A stretch of DNA of 64,000 bases from Pholiota molesta (taxonomy: Eukaryota; Basidiomycota; Agaricomycetes; Agaricales; Strophariaceae), in assembly GCA_014925825.1 (NCBI GenBank), contig JACGCK010000011.1, positions 372,001 through 436,000 of the forward strand, in the 5' to 3' direction. The translations under genes were made by a program, and so were the position numbers. The notes under the pieces are model-generated. The model was not told the DNA's origin and ran no database searches. It worked only from the letters and a program-made list of their open reading frames with translations. Position 1 is the stretch's first letter; every line of letters begins with the position of its first letter. Positions 11,622 to 23,737 of this stretch are shown here, piece by piece.

Positions 11622-13293
11622 ATGAAAAACGGGTGTTTACCAGCCATCTTGGGCAAACGCAAAGGCATAGGACATGATGAAACGCTGGTGCTGCGTCTGA
11701 GTCCAAGGCTGGCTACTACACCCCTTCCTGGACACTCCAGCTCTCAGCCCTCTAGCCAACAGACTCTGAAAATGAAGAATTCACCTATAATAATTAACGG
11801 AGTACTCGTGCAAGATACCAAGAAGCGATATTCCTGCACATTTGAAGGGTGTGGAAAGGCTTATACGAAACCTTCACGGTTAGAGGAGCACGAACGATCA
11901 CACACAGGACAGGTGAGTAGTCCGGCGGTCATAGAAATAAAGCTGCTCACTTTACTACAGCGGCCATTTGTTTGTGAAATTTGCGGGAATTCGTATCTGC
12001 GGGAAACCCATTTACATGCTCATACACGTTGTCATCTTCCTGAATCATCGCGGCCATTCATATGCGAACGAAAGAAGTGCGGAAAGCGTTTCTGGACATC
12101 CCAACACCTAAAAACGCATTATTCGTGGCATGACGGTGCTAAACCATACACTGTAAAAAATTGTCACTATCCTGTTGTATACATTTATGCGATTAATTTT
12201 TTACAGTGTAGTGAAGACCAGTGTGGTCAAGCATTCTCTAAACACCACCTCTTACGGTCCCATATTTGCATGGAACATGCTCCCGCTGGTACTAAGCCTT
12301 ATCGCTGTGAACAAGATGGGTGCTCTAAATCATTCGATACAAACCAACACCTGAGAACACACCAAAAGGTTCATGATGGTAGGTATAATTGTCAATTTCT
12401 CTCACTCACAATATTGATCAAAATCATGTCAGGCAAGCGTTATACCTGCGTTCATGCCTCCTGTCTCACGAATGCAGAAGACTCTCCGCCTTATTTTCCT
12501 ACTTGGTCTGCGCTGCAATACACATCCGGACAAACCATCCTCCAACATGCCCACATGCATCGTGCAATGGTCGCACATTTGCAAATCAAGGGAATTTGAG
12601 AGCCCATCTCAAAACACACGAGCATCATGAAGTCGAAACGATATAGAACTTGAGCTAGAATCAGAGAATGAATCAGATTTACCTGCAAAGAAGAGGCGGC
12701 GAGGAGGAGAACATGGAAGGGACTGGAAATGTGACGTCGGAGATTGCGAGAAAGATTTTAAATCTGTAGGTTTTGCAATGACTCATATGACCGCTGAGTT
12801 AATCGACGATCACAATTATAGAAGAAAGCACTTGATACCCATATAAAAGTCACCCATCTAGGAAAGCGCGACTTTATTTGCGATTATGCAAATTGCTCCC
12901 ATACTTTTGGATACAAACATCTCCTTCAGCGCCATCAAGTCAAGGTTCATCAGTCTGGCCCCATACCAAGCTCTCACGAAGAAGATCCTTCAATAGTGAC
13001 AGCCAAGATCATGAAGGCACATTCGATATCGATATGATCACCGGAAATACGTACGCAAAACAAGCAGAAACCAACGTCAAGAGCGCGAAAGCTCTCCGCT
13101 GTCCTTTCCCATTCTTGCAAGATATGTGGATGTAATCAACCCTCTAGATGCTTCAACATCTAACACAACCCCCTGCGATTATGTCTTTACTCGAGGTTAC
13201 GATGCCAGACGCCATCTCAAAGCATCTCACAATGTGGTAGTGACGAAGGACGCTATGGACATTTGGGTCAGACAGAGAAAAAGGAAAACATAG
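11622..13293 (+). CDS. TFIIIA-like nine-finger C2H2 protein, frame broken four times
   Basis: TFIIIA binds the internal control region of 5S rRNA genes and recruits TFIIIC for Pol III transcription. The first ATG in frame is 11622. Fingers follow in TFIIIA order: CTFEGCGKAYTKPSRLEEH, CEICGNSYLRETHLHAH, CERKKCGKRFWTSQHLKTH, CSEDQCGQAFSKHHLL, CEQDGCSKSFDTNQHLRTH, a finger near 12450-12530 and CPHASCNGRTFANQGNLRAH. These are followed by CDVGDCEKDFKSKKALDTH, CDYANCSHTFGYKHLLQRH and finally CDYVFTRGYDARRHLKASH, ending RQRKRKT at TAG 13291-13293. Ordinary introns interrupt the gene. Frame breaks with no possible intron occur near 12520, 12638, 12992 and 13104; each is repaired conceptually by one extra base. 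Because this factor is normally essential, sequence error is more likely than decay. Confidence 0.85.
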
Positions 13294-13447
13294 AATTTGT
13301 TTCAAATGCCCTGTTGAGGATGTTTTTTTTGGACAAAGGGTGGATGTGGGTTCATCCAGGGTTGAAAGCCGAAATTGGAGAATTAGGTGCAGTCCTTGGC
13401 TAATGAGTAAACCGTATAATATTGCACACTTCCCTTTCACGCAGCAA

Positions 13448-13526
13448 GGTGCTATAGTGTAGTGGTTATCACTCAGGATTTTGAGTAGTGTCTTCCTGAA
13501 ACCCAGGTTCGAACCCTGGTAGCACC
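13448..13526 (+). tRNA. tRNA-Gln (anticodon TTG) with short intron
   Basis: The acceptor stem GGTGCTA pairs with TAGCACC. The D-arm contains AGTGGTTA. The anticodon stem CAGGA/TCCTG encloses TTTTGA plus extra bases, placing anticodon TTG with a probable 8-nt intron (GTAGTGTC) after position 37. The T-arm is CCAGG-TTCGAAC-CCTGG. Length is 79 nt, or 71 without the intron. A 14-T run follows at 13547-13560. Confidence 0.9.
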
Positions 13527-13546
13527 TGTCTGGGGGGCATCTGTTC

Positions 13547-13560
13547 TTTTTTTTTTTTTT
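13547..13560 (+). terminator. Pol III T-run terminator
   Basis: Fourteen consecutive T residues begin 21 bp after the tRNA-Gln end. T-tracts are the standard RNA polymerase III stop signal. Confidence 0.75.
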
Positions 13561-13795
13561 GGTTCTTATGAAGACTGACCTTGATTCTCGAACTTCGAAG
13601 CCTGGAGAAATTTGAAAAAGTCGCTGTGCCTTTCCTGCATCTCGAGTTTTGCATCATAATCAGGTACAGTTACTGTACAAGTGCTAAACCACAAATTTAC
13701 ACAGAAAGGTTGATGGAAATAAGACAAAGGGCACTTAGTGCACGTAAAGGCAAAAGCCAGTTATGGTCATTGATTGTCGTAGCATGATGTTTCAT

Positions 13796-16188
13796 TCAGT
13801 CTCGGGGAGCTAAGCTGACCCTGAGAGGCAAATTCTCCCCTTTCAACTGCTCGCCTTCTAATGTTGGCAGCATAACGAGACACGCCTCCCGCCTAAGCCG
13901 GTCAATGTCGGGGGTAACAGACAGTTCAAAATTGTTAACGATCTCCACAGTGAGAGCCAGAACTTCATATAAGGCAAATCTCCATCCGATGCACGTTCTG
14001 ACGCCGCCGGCAAAAGTAAGCCTATGTTAAAAGAGGTTGTAATCAGAATCTAAATGGTACTCAAGAACGGCCGAGCACTTACAAATTACCGTACACTCCA
14101 AGTGTCGGTCCCTTCTTCTCTGTCTGTCGGAACCATCTATCAGGGTTGTAAACGTGGGCGTCTTCACCAAATACTTCTGTATTCCTGTCCAAACCGTGTT
14201 AGATCGAATCTTTCTGGTCCCCAAAACACGGAATATGTACCTGTTGTATGCCGCGATGGACAAAATGATTTTCATGCCTTTAGGAATGGGGAGATCCTTG
14301 ATAATTTCGCCATCATTCGTCTTAATAGGAGTCGACAAAGGTAGAACATCGTCCTTCGCCGCTTGCCGATAATTTTGGTAAACGGCAGGATGATAACGCA
14401 TCGATTCCTACACGATGCAAATGAGCACAGACACAGCCTATGCATCGGGAAATAGATACCTTGATAACGGCTGATAGATACTGCATGTTATCTAAATCAG
14501 CGGCCGTGAAATCAGACCCTCCACGAGCATAAATAGCTTGTTCAGTGGTTCTGATCTCGTCCCGAAGTTTTTTCTGAACATCAGGGTTTTTGGCTATTTC
14601 CAAGAGTACCCAACATAAGGTGGTCGCACTAGTTTCATGGCCAGCTAACAAGATAGTACTGGAAAAGTATCAACGTAAATTTTGATTTATTAAACGAAGT
14701 GATATCAATGGCGAACCGCATTTGTGCAAGGATTTCTTCCTCTGTCAAACGAGTACTAGCTTTTTCGGAAGCATTGGCTTTGACTGGACCAGGAGAGAAT
14801 TCAATAGAGCATCTATCATGGAGATTGACCACTTACCAAGTAACGATAGTATATCTTTATTTCCTTTGCCTTGCAGGAGCGCTTCAGCTTTTGATTCTAT
14901 GAGCTGTTGAGTGACCGCATTTGCTAGCTTGGCTGTGTAGCGTGCATGAACAAGGTTTCTCGCTCTTGAGTATTTGGACATCAGCTGGAGCGCCCAAACA
15001 GGGAAAATAGTCTGCATGAAGATGGCAGATTTAGGGGGCGAACCCAACGTATCCGACCTGACCTAGGTTAGTCGACGTAAAATTTGGCAAAGTAAACCAG
15101 CCCACATTAATCCAAAATAAGCTTTCATGAATTCGTTATCTTTGTTCAACAGGGCGCCAAACTGATAATCGAAGGCAGCTGTGATGAATTAATCATTCGC
15201 CTCTCAGGATGTCCAGGATGAATTTTGGAAGTTACCTTCGCCAATGGAGTCCATTGTAGCGCGTGAAAGCCAGGATGCTACATTCAGAACAGCCGTTTGA
15301 TCCGCCGAACTTGCAAGGATGTCAGTCCACTGGGACGTAAGCTACAAATTGTAAACGTTAAAATGTTATTTTTTTGTCCTTCCATAAAATGATATGTTAC
15401 GTTACCTCTGACCCTACACGTCGGAAGATTGGCACAAATGCTTTGGATTCCGGAGCTGAAATCATGAATTTAGATAGATGTCTCATTATCGAGCGAGCGA
15501 GAAATTGACAACATACCTCCAAAACCGGGCAACATGACCTTGCGCTGTCGTTTGTGGATATCAGCTGGTAAACATTCAAATTTTAGATAGGTTTGGGCTG
15601 ATACAGAACCTATATCATACCATCTGCCCAGAGAAGGCCACGACCCATTAAGATACGAGATATTTCAGTTCTTTCGGGCCACTTGAGAAATCCATAACCT
15701 GGAATAGGATTGATTAATTTGGCAAATTTTTTTTGCCGCGCAATGCATACCTGAGGTATGAAAAATGTACTGGAGTGCCTTGGGATCAGAAATAAGCAAA
15801 CGGTCCTCCTAAATGGATCATTGTCAACGCTTAACTGAGCACAATGGATCACAGTACGTACTCCAAACGGGCCCTTCACGCGAACAACATCGCCGTAAAG
15901 ACGCTGATACTTGAAATCGGGCACCCCAACTTGACTTTGAAATATTTCAGGCAAATTCCCTATACATATGTTGCATGAGATAAAAATCCAGACGATTCGG
16001 AAGGGATACATCGACCTACCAAGGACGTAGGATTCTGGCTTTGGTCCTGGGACGTGGGAAATGACGATCCGCGTTGCTCTCCGGTAAGCCAGAAGGAGTA
16101 ATGTGCAGACCAGAACGAAAGCCTTAGCAGGTCGACAGAACATAGACACAGTTAAAGATCGACAGCAATGCAAAATAACAAATCTCAT
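13796..16188 (-). CDS. Cytochrome P450 monooxygenase
   Basis: Membrane-bound class II P450 that uses a reductase partner for oxidations. The ATG is at 16186-16188; a second Met sixteen codons in could also start it. The N-terminus has an anchor (AFVLVCTLLLLAYRR) and then a Pro-rich hinge (HVPGPKPESYVLG). Visible hallmarks are the I-helix LLAGHETSATTLCW, the K-helix ExxR in KESMRYHP, and the heme loop TFAGGVRTCIGWRF (FxGGxRxCxG, Cys ligand). RQRKVMLPGFG marks the C-helix region. About a dozen short introns are needed and all frames join cleanly. The C-terminus ends LRVSLAPRD with TGA at 13796-13798. It resembles clan-4-like fungal P450s. The substrate cannot be told from sequence; no biosynthetic cluster genes lie beside it. 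Confidence 0.93.
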
Positions 16189-17769
16189 ACTGAAGGACTA
16201 ACGCCCCATGCCTCGCAAGTTCTTGTAAGGAAATGGAGTAATTGCTGACCTGCTTGAGTTGGAGAGAACATGCCAAGGTGAAGTTGACAGCGTTTGGGGC
16301 CAAAAAAAAACAGGGAGAACACAGGAAACGAGGTTATCAGTCACAGAACTTGCTGGTACGAGAGAAAAGAGGTAATCGCATATGTATATCCGAGTTGCGG
16401 ATTATGAGGAACCCCTTTGGACCCTGGGATACCTCATGCAGTCTATGATGCATAAGTTCATGTGACTTGGGGTATAAGCATGGATGGTAGGAAGATCCTG
16501 AGCCAGAGTCTAAGATAGAAAATAAAGCTCTGGGAAACGGGGCCCGTGAAAAAAGGACAGGGCTGTCCGACCAAACGCGCACTGTGAACGTCTCCGGGAG
16601 AGGATCAAGGAGGCCAAATCTATTTATCCAAATCAATTCTCCCACACCACCACAGTGGCCTTCACGTGAGCAAACTCTTAGTGGAACTGAAGAATTGAAG
16701 AACTTGAATGCGAAAGCAATGCGAAAGAAGTAGTATATAAAAAAGAACTATAGTCTAAGATTAGGAAGCCTACCAATTACAGTTGCCCGCAAGTCGTCTG
16801 CGATTTATTCCCAAGCTACGACTATATTTTCCATCTTCCCAATGTTGTAAACTCCTCTCCAAGACCTGTGTAAGCCCTTGCCCTGTCTGGTAGAACCTAT
16901 AAAGCGAACGTAGTGGCTCTTTTCTCTGAGAAAGATAATCATATCCTTTTGGGAAATTTCGATCAACTTTACCTTGGATTTACCCCCATCTTTGTGGCCG
17001 TTGATGACTCCATTACAACCAATTGGCATGCATGGTAATATGTCATGTGCAACATTTCTTTCTCGCCGGTCTGCTGGTACAGCGCAAGTGCTTTGTAGGA
17101 AATGTAAGACGGAAAAGCTTTTACCACGGGATAAATGGTGGAAGAGACTCCAGAATAACTGGGAAAAGACCTGACTTGTTGATTGTCGGACTTGCGAAGG
17201 CCTGGAGTATGGCTGATCTTGGGAAGCGAAACTTTAGCCTCTCGTACAGCTTCAGATGGGCAAAAAATGAGCAATAATCAAAAAGTGAAAGGTAGAATTC
17301 GTAATATGATGAACGAAAGTCCCCAGATGATTGCCACTTGGAATTAATGGTTAGTGAGAGAAAAGTATATCAGAAAGAGACAAAGTCACAGACCGTGGCA
17401 GTAATGTTGTTAGTCAAGTTCAAATGTGAGGGAAGCGCTGGAGACTCGACTCTCGAGAGTACTTGTCCGAGTGTAAATGAGCCTTCAAAGAAGGGCCAGA
17501 CGTAGCACTGTTTGACCATTATAAACTGCTATTTTTATACAAGCATGAATCCATCTTGGATCTTGGAGGCCAAGCACAAGTCAAGAGTCGAGCTCAAGCG
17601 TAGAGAACAGCATGTAAGTAGGCTCTTGGTATATAGACATCGAATCTTGATCGTGCCCAATCAGGTAATGCCATGCCACGTGCAACGGCACATCATGCCA
17701 TCAAGGCCCGTCACCGCGTCACTGGCAGTCACTGGCAGTGGGCAGTACTGCAGTCAAATAGCTTGCATC
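16189..17769. other. Region without a supported gene
   Basis: 1.58 kb between the P450 start and the DMAC1-like start. Several 60-110 codon open stretches overlap on both strands (for example minus 16337-16645 and 16969-17274), but none has recognisable motifs or convincing intron joins. A CACGTG lies at 16663-16668. A short unannotated gene cannot be excluded. Confidence 0.5.
17677..17682. promoter_or_regulatory. CACGTG box upstream of DMAC1-like gene
   Basis: A CACGTG core at 88-93 bp before the ATG at 17770. Candidate bHLH/bZIP site; function inferred only from position. Confidence 0.3.
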
Positions 17770-18097
17770 ATGGCCACCAACAGTAGTGAAGTGTTAGACA
17801 CGGCTCACCAAAGGAACGCGCAGACTTCCGCCCAGAATAACAACCATGGAAATGGTGGTGCTCCTCCTAACCCAAAAGAGTGCTTGTCTTGTCGAATCAT
17901 GGGGACAGGTGTTTTGGCTGGGACTGGGTCGTATGCTATTTGGCAATCTCGAGCATCTGCGCCAGGCTCACCCGGACAGAAGAAAATAGTCGCGGGCCTA
18001 GGATTAGGTATGTAGATATCCAGTTCTTTTGGTCAATCTGAAACGTTCTCTAGCTCTTCTAGTTGGCAGTGTTTTCCGCTGGAGACAATGGAAGTGA
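17770..18097 (+). CDS. DMAC1-like small mitochondrial protein (DUF4536)
   Basis: A small protein of about 90 residues. The hydrophilic N-terminus (MATNSSEVLDTAHQRNAQ) is followed by the family signature ECLSCRIMGTGVLAGTG, with the CxxCR motif. A helix (GSYAIWQSRA) follows and then a second membrane-like stretch (KIVAGLGLVGSVFRW). One intron begins after GGATTAG at about 18007, and the second exon ends with RWRQWK and TGA 18095-18097. In animals, proteins with this domain (DMAC1/TMEM261) help assemble the distal membrane arm of respiratory complex I. A comparable inner-membrane role in this fungus is inferred. Confidence 0.8.
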
Positions 18098-18214
18098 ATT
18101 GGGGCTCGAGGCTGCGCAATCAATTACCTTCATATGAAAGCATCGCAATGACTGGAACAAATAAAAAAGGTGGATTCGTTTTTGCTCCGTATAATACTTC
18201 TGGGCTCTATACAC

Positions 18215-19406
<1,192 letters not shown>

Positions 19407-20164
19407 AAATAATGAGTTCGGAGTTATAGTATAGCAATCTGCCCTAACTTTGGGAGGACACTGAGAGAAAGCGGTAGTAGTTCTGAGACCACGGAACATA
19501 TGGCGGCCCGGAACTGGGTAAGAACGCGCACTGCGCAGCCCCTGCCAGGCTGCCACACGCGTTCTCTCATGACGTTTATATTTGGGCGTTTAAGTAACAC
19601 CATGTACACCAACTTTTCACTTTGGGAGATCTCAGTTACAGTTAAATCATAAGACTAGCTTTGATTACATGTTCCATGTGCCATTACAGTAAATACAGTG
19701 CTACAAAGTTTGTAGACAAGTTCATTGCTAAGGAAGTAAATAAAAAACCCACAACGCGAGGTTTCTGGATTCTTTTGTACATATGTGATCGAGTAATCTT
19801 TCAATCAGTGAATTGTAGACCGGTAGCTTCATTGCGTCGCGTGGCATAGTTGTCGAAGAGCAAGCCAAGAGCTTTGCGATTATTTCTTGCCAGTCTGGGT
19901 CGGACCAGGACTATCGTTCAGCGCTATTTCTTCGTAGTGGGAATTATATCGAATCCAGAGACACATGCTTCGACCATCACAAATCACACAAAGGAATCCT
20001 TCAATTATCAATGGGTCCCACCGATTCAGGGCGTCGTGGATTCAGACAAGTATAGAGCGTTCGAGGTCACAAGAATGGTCGAATTTGAGAGATTCACAGA
20101 AACCATATCCATATGCCAGATTACTGATATAAGATTGTCAGATGACATATTTCCCCATTACAAT
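19407..20164. other. Spacer without a supported gene
   Basis: 758 bp between two minus-strand genes. A plus-strand open stretch at 19850-20323 lacks an ATG start, has no recognised motif and overlaps the last exons of the YCII gene, so it is treated as a shadow. It should contain the enoyl-CoA hydratase promoter. Confidence 0.5.
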
Positions 20165-20730
20165 TCAAAGAGGGTATGCGCTGAAGAAGGGCAAGACGAC
20201 AATCTTTTCCGGATCCCACTGTGGAAACCAATGATGATGATGACAATAGATTCAAAACAAAGTATAGGTTCATGCTCACAACGCCAGCCTTGTAGTAGAT
20301 ATCAGATTCAATATATTGCTTGACCCTGGGAAGGACGTTTAGAGATGAAAAGAGGATGTATTTATGCGTACTGTTCTATCGATTCTGCCTCGAATATGAA
20401 GGTTGAGCCGACCATGTGCTTGGGAGCATCTGGATTTGTGATCGCCTCCGGTGTGGTAAGCATTCCACCAATACCTGATAAGATACATGGAGGAGCGGAG
20501 AGATGTGAGCAGGGACGCGGACCAACACTTGGCTGAGACGACGTACGGATGAGTCCATTGTCATGTGAAGCTTTTGCACCTTCGAGATGTTGAGGCCTTA
20601 CAGAAAGCCTGCGTTCCAGAGCACCCTCGTCCGTTTTATCAGGCGCATATACGAAGAAGCGATGCTTTGTTGGGGTCGAAGCGGAGGTGGACATGGTTCT
20701 GAACTTGTATATCAATGGACGGCGAAACAT
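20165..20730 (-). CDS. YCII-domain protein
   Basis: About 130 residues in four exons. The start codon is chosen at 20728-20730 (MFRRPLIYKFRTMSTSA); an N-terminal Arg/Ser-rich stretch suggests mitochondrial targeting, although the later Met in FRTMSTS could also be used. The domain includes KHRFFVYAPDKTDEGALERR, LSVRPQHLEGAKASHDNGLI (the conserved His of the family), IGGMLTTPEAIT, and GSTFIFEAESIEQVKQYIES. The end is DIYYKAGVWDPEKIVVLPFF and AYPL with TGA at 20165-20167. YCII domains resemble ferredoxin-like dimeric folds. The reaction is unknown in fungi. It shares a 196-bp divergent promoter with the BTB gene. Confidence 0.85.
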
Positions 20731-20926
20731 TGACGATCGCAGTGGCAAGATTTTATGGACCAGGAGCTAGATGCGGAACGCGCCGGGATACCGGCTCCGA
20801 GTCTCCGGCCTCCCATAATGATATTTGTGCAGTAAGCGCTCACTCATGACTTGCTCATGACCGTAGATATCCGTGGAGCATCTATTCATGCAACCCTCCT
20901 AATCATATCCCATATTTGTATTTACG

Positions 20927-21914
20927 ATGCAGCTGGAGTCCTCAGAGCCAGTTCATTCAAGGAGCTCGTTGGCGTCTCTCACCTATCATGTAGCATTTTC
21001 ATCTCCTGAAGCCAATATCATCCTAGCAGCGAAGGATGCCAAAGTCTACTTCCGTGTTCACTCACATACCCTCAAGACAACATCAGGTTTTTTTAGAACC
21101 ATGTATAGTCTACCGCAGTATGTCCACTACCATTTCATTCACCCCGCATGGCCTAACTCTTTGCATAGGTCATTGAACTCGCAATCCGAGATTATGTATC
21201 TCGAAGAGGGCGCAGATGTTCTTGAGCATCTGTTGCGTATGATCTGCGGCCTTCCCCTCTCTGAGATTACTTCTCATGACTTCCTGGAATCGGTCCTATT
21301 CGCCGCAGAGAAATATGATATGCCTGGACCTATGTCCCTCATCAAAATGCACCTTTTGGCGCCTTCAAAGTCTTTGCATGATCCCATACGTCTATATGCT
21401 CTTGCGTGCCGATATGATTGGAAGGAAGAATCAAAAGAGCTGTCAACCCGCACGCTTTCGTTAAACATATATGATCCCTCGCTTCGCCCTTCTATCCAAA
21501 TTCTATCTACCAATGCCCTTCTCGACCTTTTCATGCTACATCGCTCACGGAGAGATGAGTACGTTCATCCCTAATTAATTTATCAACGTTATCCAACAAC
21601 ACAGTCCGCATAGATTTCAACGCTCATTAGATGGACCTCCGTTCGTTTCAGGAGAAACATCAGGGTGTGGCCAATGCGAGTCCTTGATCACTTACACGAC
21701 GTGGAAAGAACTGAAATACAGAATGGTCATGGAAATTGATCGTCGACCGCTAGGAGACGTTATTATCGAGACTGGGTTGAGTGAATGGCGCGAAGCATTG
21801 GCATGTTGGAGGGCTGCATGCCCAAATGAAAGCTGTAAGCGTTTGCTCTACGACAGATCCGAGACAATCCGGGTCATTCGGGCTTGTATTGAGGGGCTTC
21901 CGAAAACTATTTGA
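20927..21914 (+). CDS. BTB/POZ domain protein
   Basis: About 290 residues in three exons, with introns near 21118-21169 and 21559-21604. The BTB fold is seen as ANIILAAKDAKVYFRVHSHT, LKTTSGFFRTMYSLPQS, EIMYLEEGADVLEHLLRMI and LFAAEKYDMPGPMSLIKMHL; these follow the order of BTB strands and helices. The C-terminal part (SLITYTTWKELKYRMVMEID; RACIEGLPKTI) contains CGQCES and other Cys residues. Proteins of this type are greatly expanded in Agaricomycetes and may act as adaptors for Cul3 ligases or as regulators. No further domain identifies the partner. The stop lies only 26 bp before the flanking repeat of a foldback element, which therefore probably falls in the 3' UTR. Confidence 0.85.
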
Positions 21915-21940
21915 AGAGGTGGACAGTAGAATTAGAACAT

Positions 21941-22148
21941 GTTATATCAGGCTCCTAAAACCAGCCTGTCGTATCATGAAATCCTTATCTAATCTAATCT
22001 AAGAACAAATAAGCACAACTGTACTTTGGAAGGATAACATTGTCTATCATGTTATCCTTCCAAAGTACAGTTGTGCCTTATTGTTCTTAGATTAGATTAG
22101 ATAAGGATTTCATGATACGACAGGCTGGTTTTAGGAGCCTGATGTTAT
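21941..22148. mobile_element. Foldback/MITE-like element with 95-nt arms
   Basis: The left arm 21946-22040 and right arm 22049-22143 are reverse complements over 95 nt, except for a one-base shift patch near the TTATTTG/CTTATTG segment. They enclose an 8-nt loop (TGTCTATC). GTTAT occurs directly outside each arm, at 21941-21945 and 22144-22148, as a possible 5-bp target duplication. There is no coding capacity. Transcribed on either strand it would form a long hairpin. Classification as a non-autonomous DNA element is inferred from structure. Confidence 0.7.
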
Positions 22149-22369
22149 ATATGATCACTGCAATTGACTGACATTGTCTCTGATGTGGTAATTGGAAGCA
22201 AGGATAGGGGCCATTATGTACGCAAATGGCCTAAATAGGCAAATTGCAACTTTCAACATCAACATCATCGCAAACCAAGTGCCACCCACTCTTTTACCTT
22301 GGCCGCAACCATCTTGCTTGCACAAACACTGCTCCTCACTCACATTCGCTCTTTGTCCTCTGCTCAATC

Positions 22370-23464
22370 ATGCCTGCCTCGCGAACGGCAAGCATCCCTC
22401 CCCGTTCTCAGCCTTTTCCTACTCCGAGTCCGCCTCACAAACGACACACTACGGTCACCCGCGACCTCGATACCATCTCCCTGACATCTGAGGATTCGGC
22501 ACCGTCACTTCCTTTAAAAAATAGGAACCGTCAAGACAAACCGCCGTCGCGGCAGCGCCCCAAAAAATCCACCTTCGTTCCTCGTCCGGAGGATATTATT
22601 GAAATTTCTTCCGACGACGAGGATTCATCACCGCAAGTGCCAGTAGAGCCGTCCATTATTGCGGACTATCGAAGACAGATCGCTAAAATTCGAGAGGTGT
22701 GTTGACATCCAAGGTTCAACCATGGTGGATTAAACCAACACTATTCAATAGGAAAGTGTGAAACACAAACGAGACTTTGAAAGGGTATCGAAGGAACTAA
22801 AGGCTCTTCGCGAAGAGAATCAACATTTAAAGGCTGTTCAGAAGCCGGACAACAACAAAGTTGTATTGGTACGCTTCATTTGCACTAGTAATATCGACCT
22901 CAAGCTGATTTTTTCTCCAATCCTGCAGGAGACATCGCAACTTTCAGATCATTTAGATTGTGAGATTTGTACATGTCGAATGTGGACACCGTATATGTGC
23001 GTTTGTATTATTATTTACTCCATTCGAGTGGCTCATTTAACTGAACTTTGAACAGCCTACCTGGTTGTGGCCACTCATTTTGCCAATCATGTCTACAGGA
23101 CTGGTTTGGTGCAACACAAACGCAGTTTTTAACTGCTCACCCCCAAGGACCAGAGATCAACTACCCTCTCATAGAGATACTGCGCCAAATAGGACAAAAC
23201 CCCCACATCGCTACCCTACCCTACGTCCGAACGCTACTCACAAGCCAAATGCCTCCTCACCCCGTTTATACTTGCCCTGCATGCCGAGAGCCAGTCACTT
23301 CACGTCCTATAGAGCCCTTTGCTCAAAAGGCTCTCGTTCACACAATAGCTGCTGCTGCTGGCGAAGTCGTTCCCAAGGCTGGCCAGCCAACAAACAAGAA
23401 AGGAAAGGGTACGGGAGTTATTCAAGGGCCATGGGATAAATTTTTCCCTCCTAGGAAAGCATAA
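22370..23464 (+). CDS. RING finger protein with SUMO-interaction-like motif
   Basis: The start is ATG 22370 (MPASRTASIPPRSQPFP). A disordered N-terminus contains EDIIEISSDDEDSS, a good match to an acidic SUMO-interacting motif. After the first intron a coiled coil follows (VKHKRDFERVSKELKALREE). The RING begins LDCEICTCRMWTPYM and continues LPGCGHSFCQSCLQDWF; the last pair is YTCPACREPV. Between them sits an insertion of about 50 residues, unusually long for a C3HC4 RING. The tail is basic (NKKGKGTG) and ends WDKFFPPRKA, stop 23462-23464. A RING plus SIM suggests a SUMO-targeted ubiquitin ligase, but that assignment is inference. Introns after KIRE, KVVL and WTPYM are clean. Confidence 0.88.
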
Positions 23465-23737
23465 CCAAGCCAGCTATCGATGGATCTCATCCCCCGTTTC
23501 GCGCTTTAATTATTTAACTTTCGCATTTCTACGCACGAGCATGTTCCATCTTTCAATCAAGCATTTGGACCTGTAAACCAACCTGTAATCTTACAGTATT
23601 ATTAGTGGCTCAATCTGAGTCAATCATGACATGGCTAGTTATTGGTCAGAAATACTAGAAATACAACAATGCAACTTCAGAACGCCATTCTGTCTAAACC
23701 CCCCTAATATATGCGACTGTTGTACAAATGGATGGCA

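Noticed and set aside
16969..17274. Possible small gene on the minus strand
   Set aside because: There is an open frame but no recognisable domain, no consistent introns and competing open frames on the other strand.
19850..20323. Plus-strand open stretch of 157 codons
   Set aside because: It starts with a non-ATG codon, has no motifs, and overlaps the last exons of the minus-strand YCII gene whose splicing and protein are convincing.
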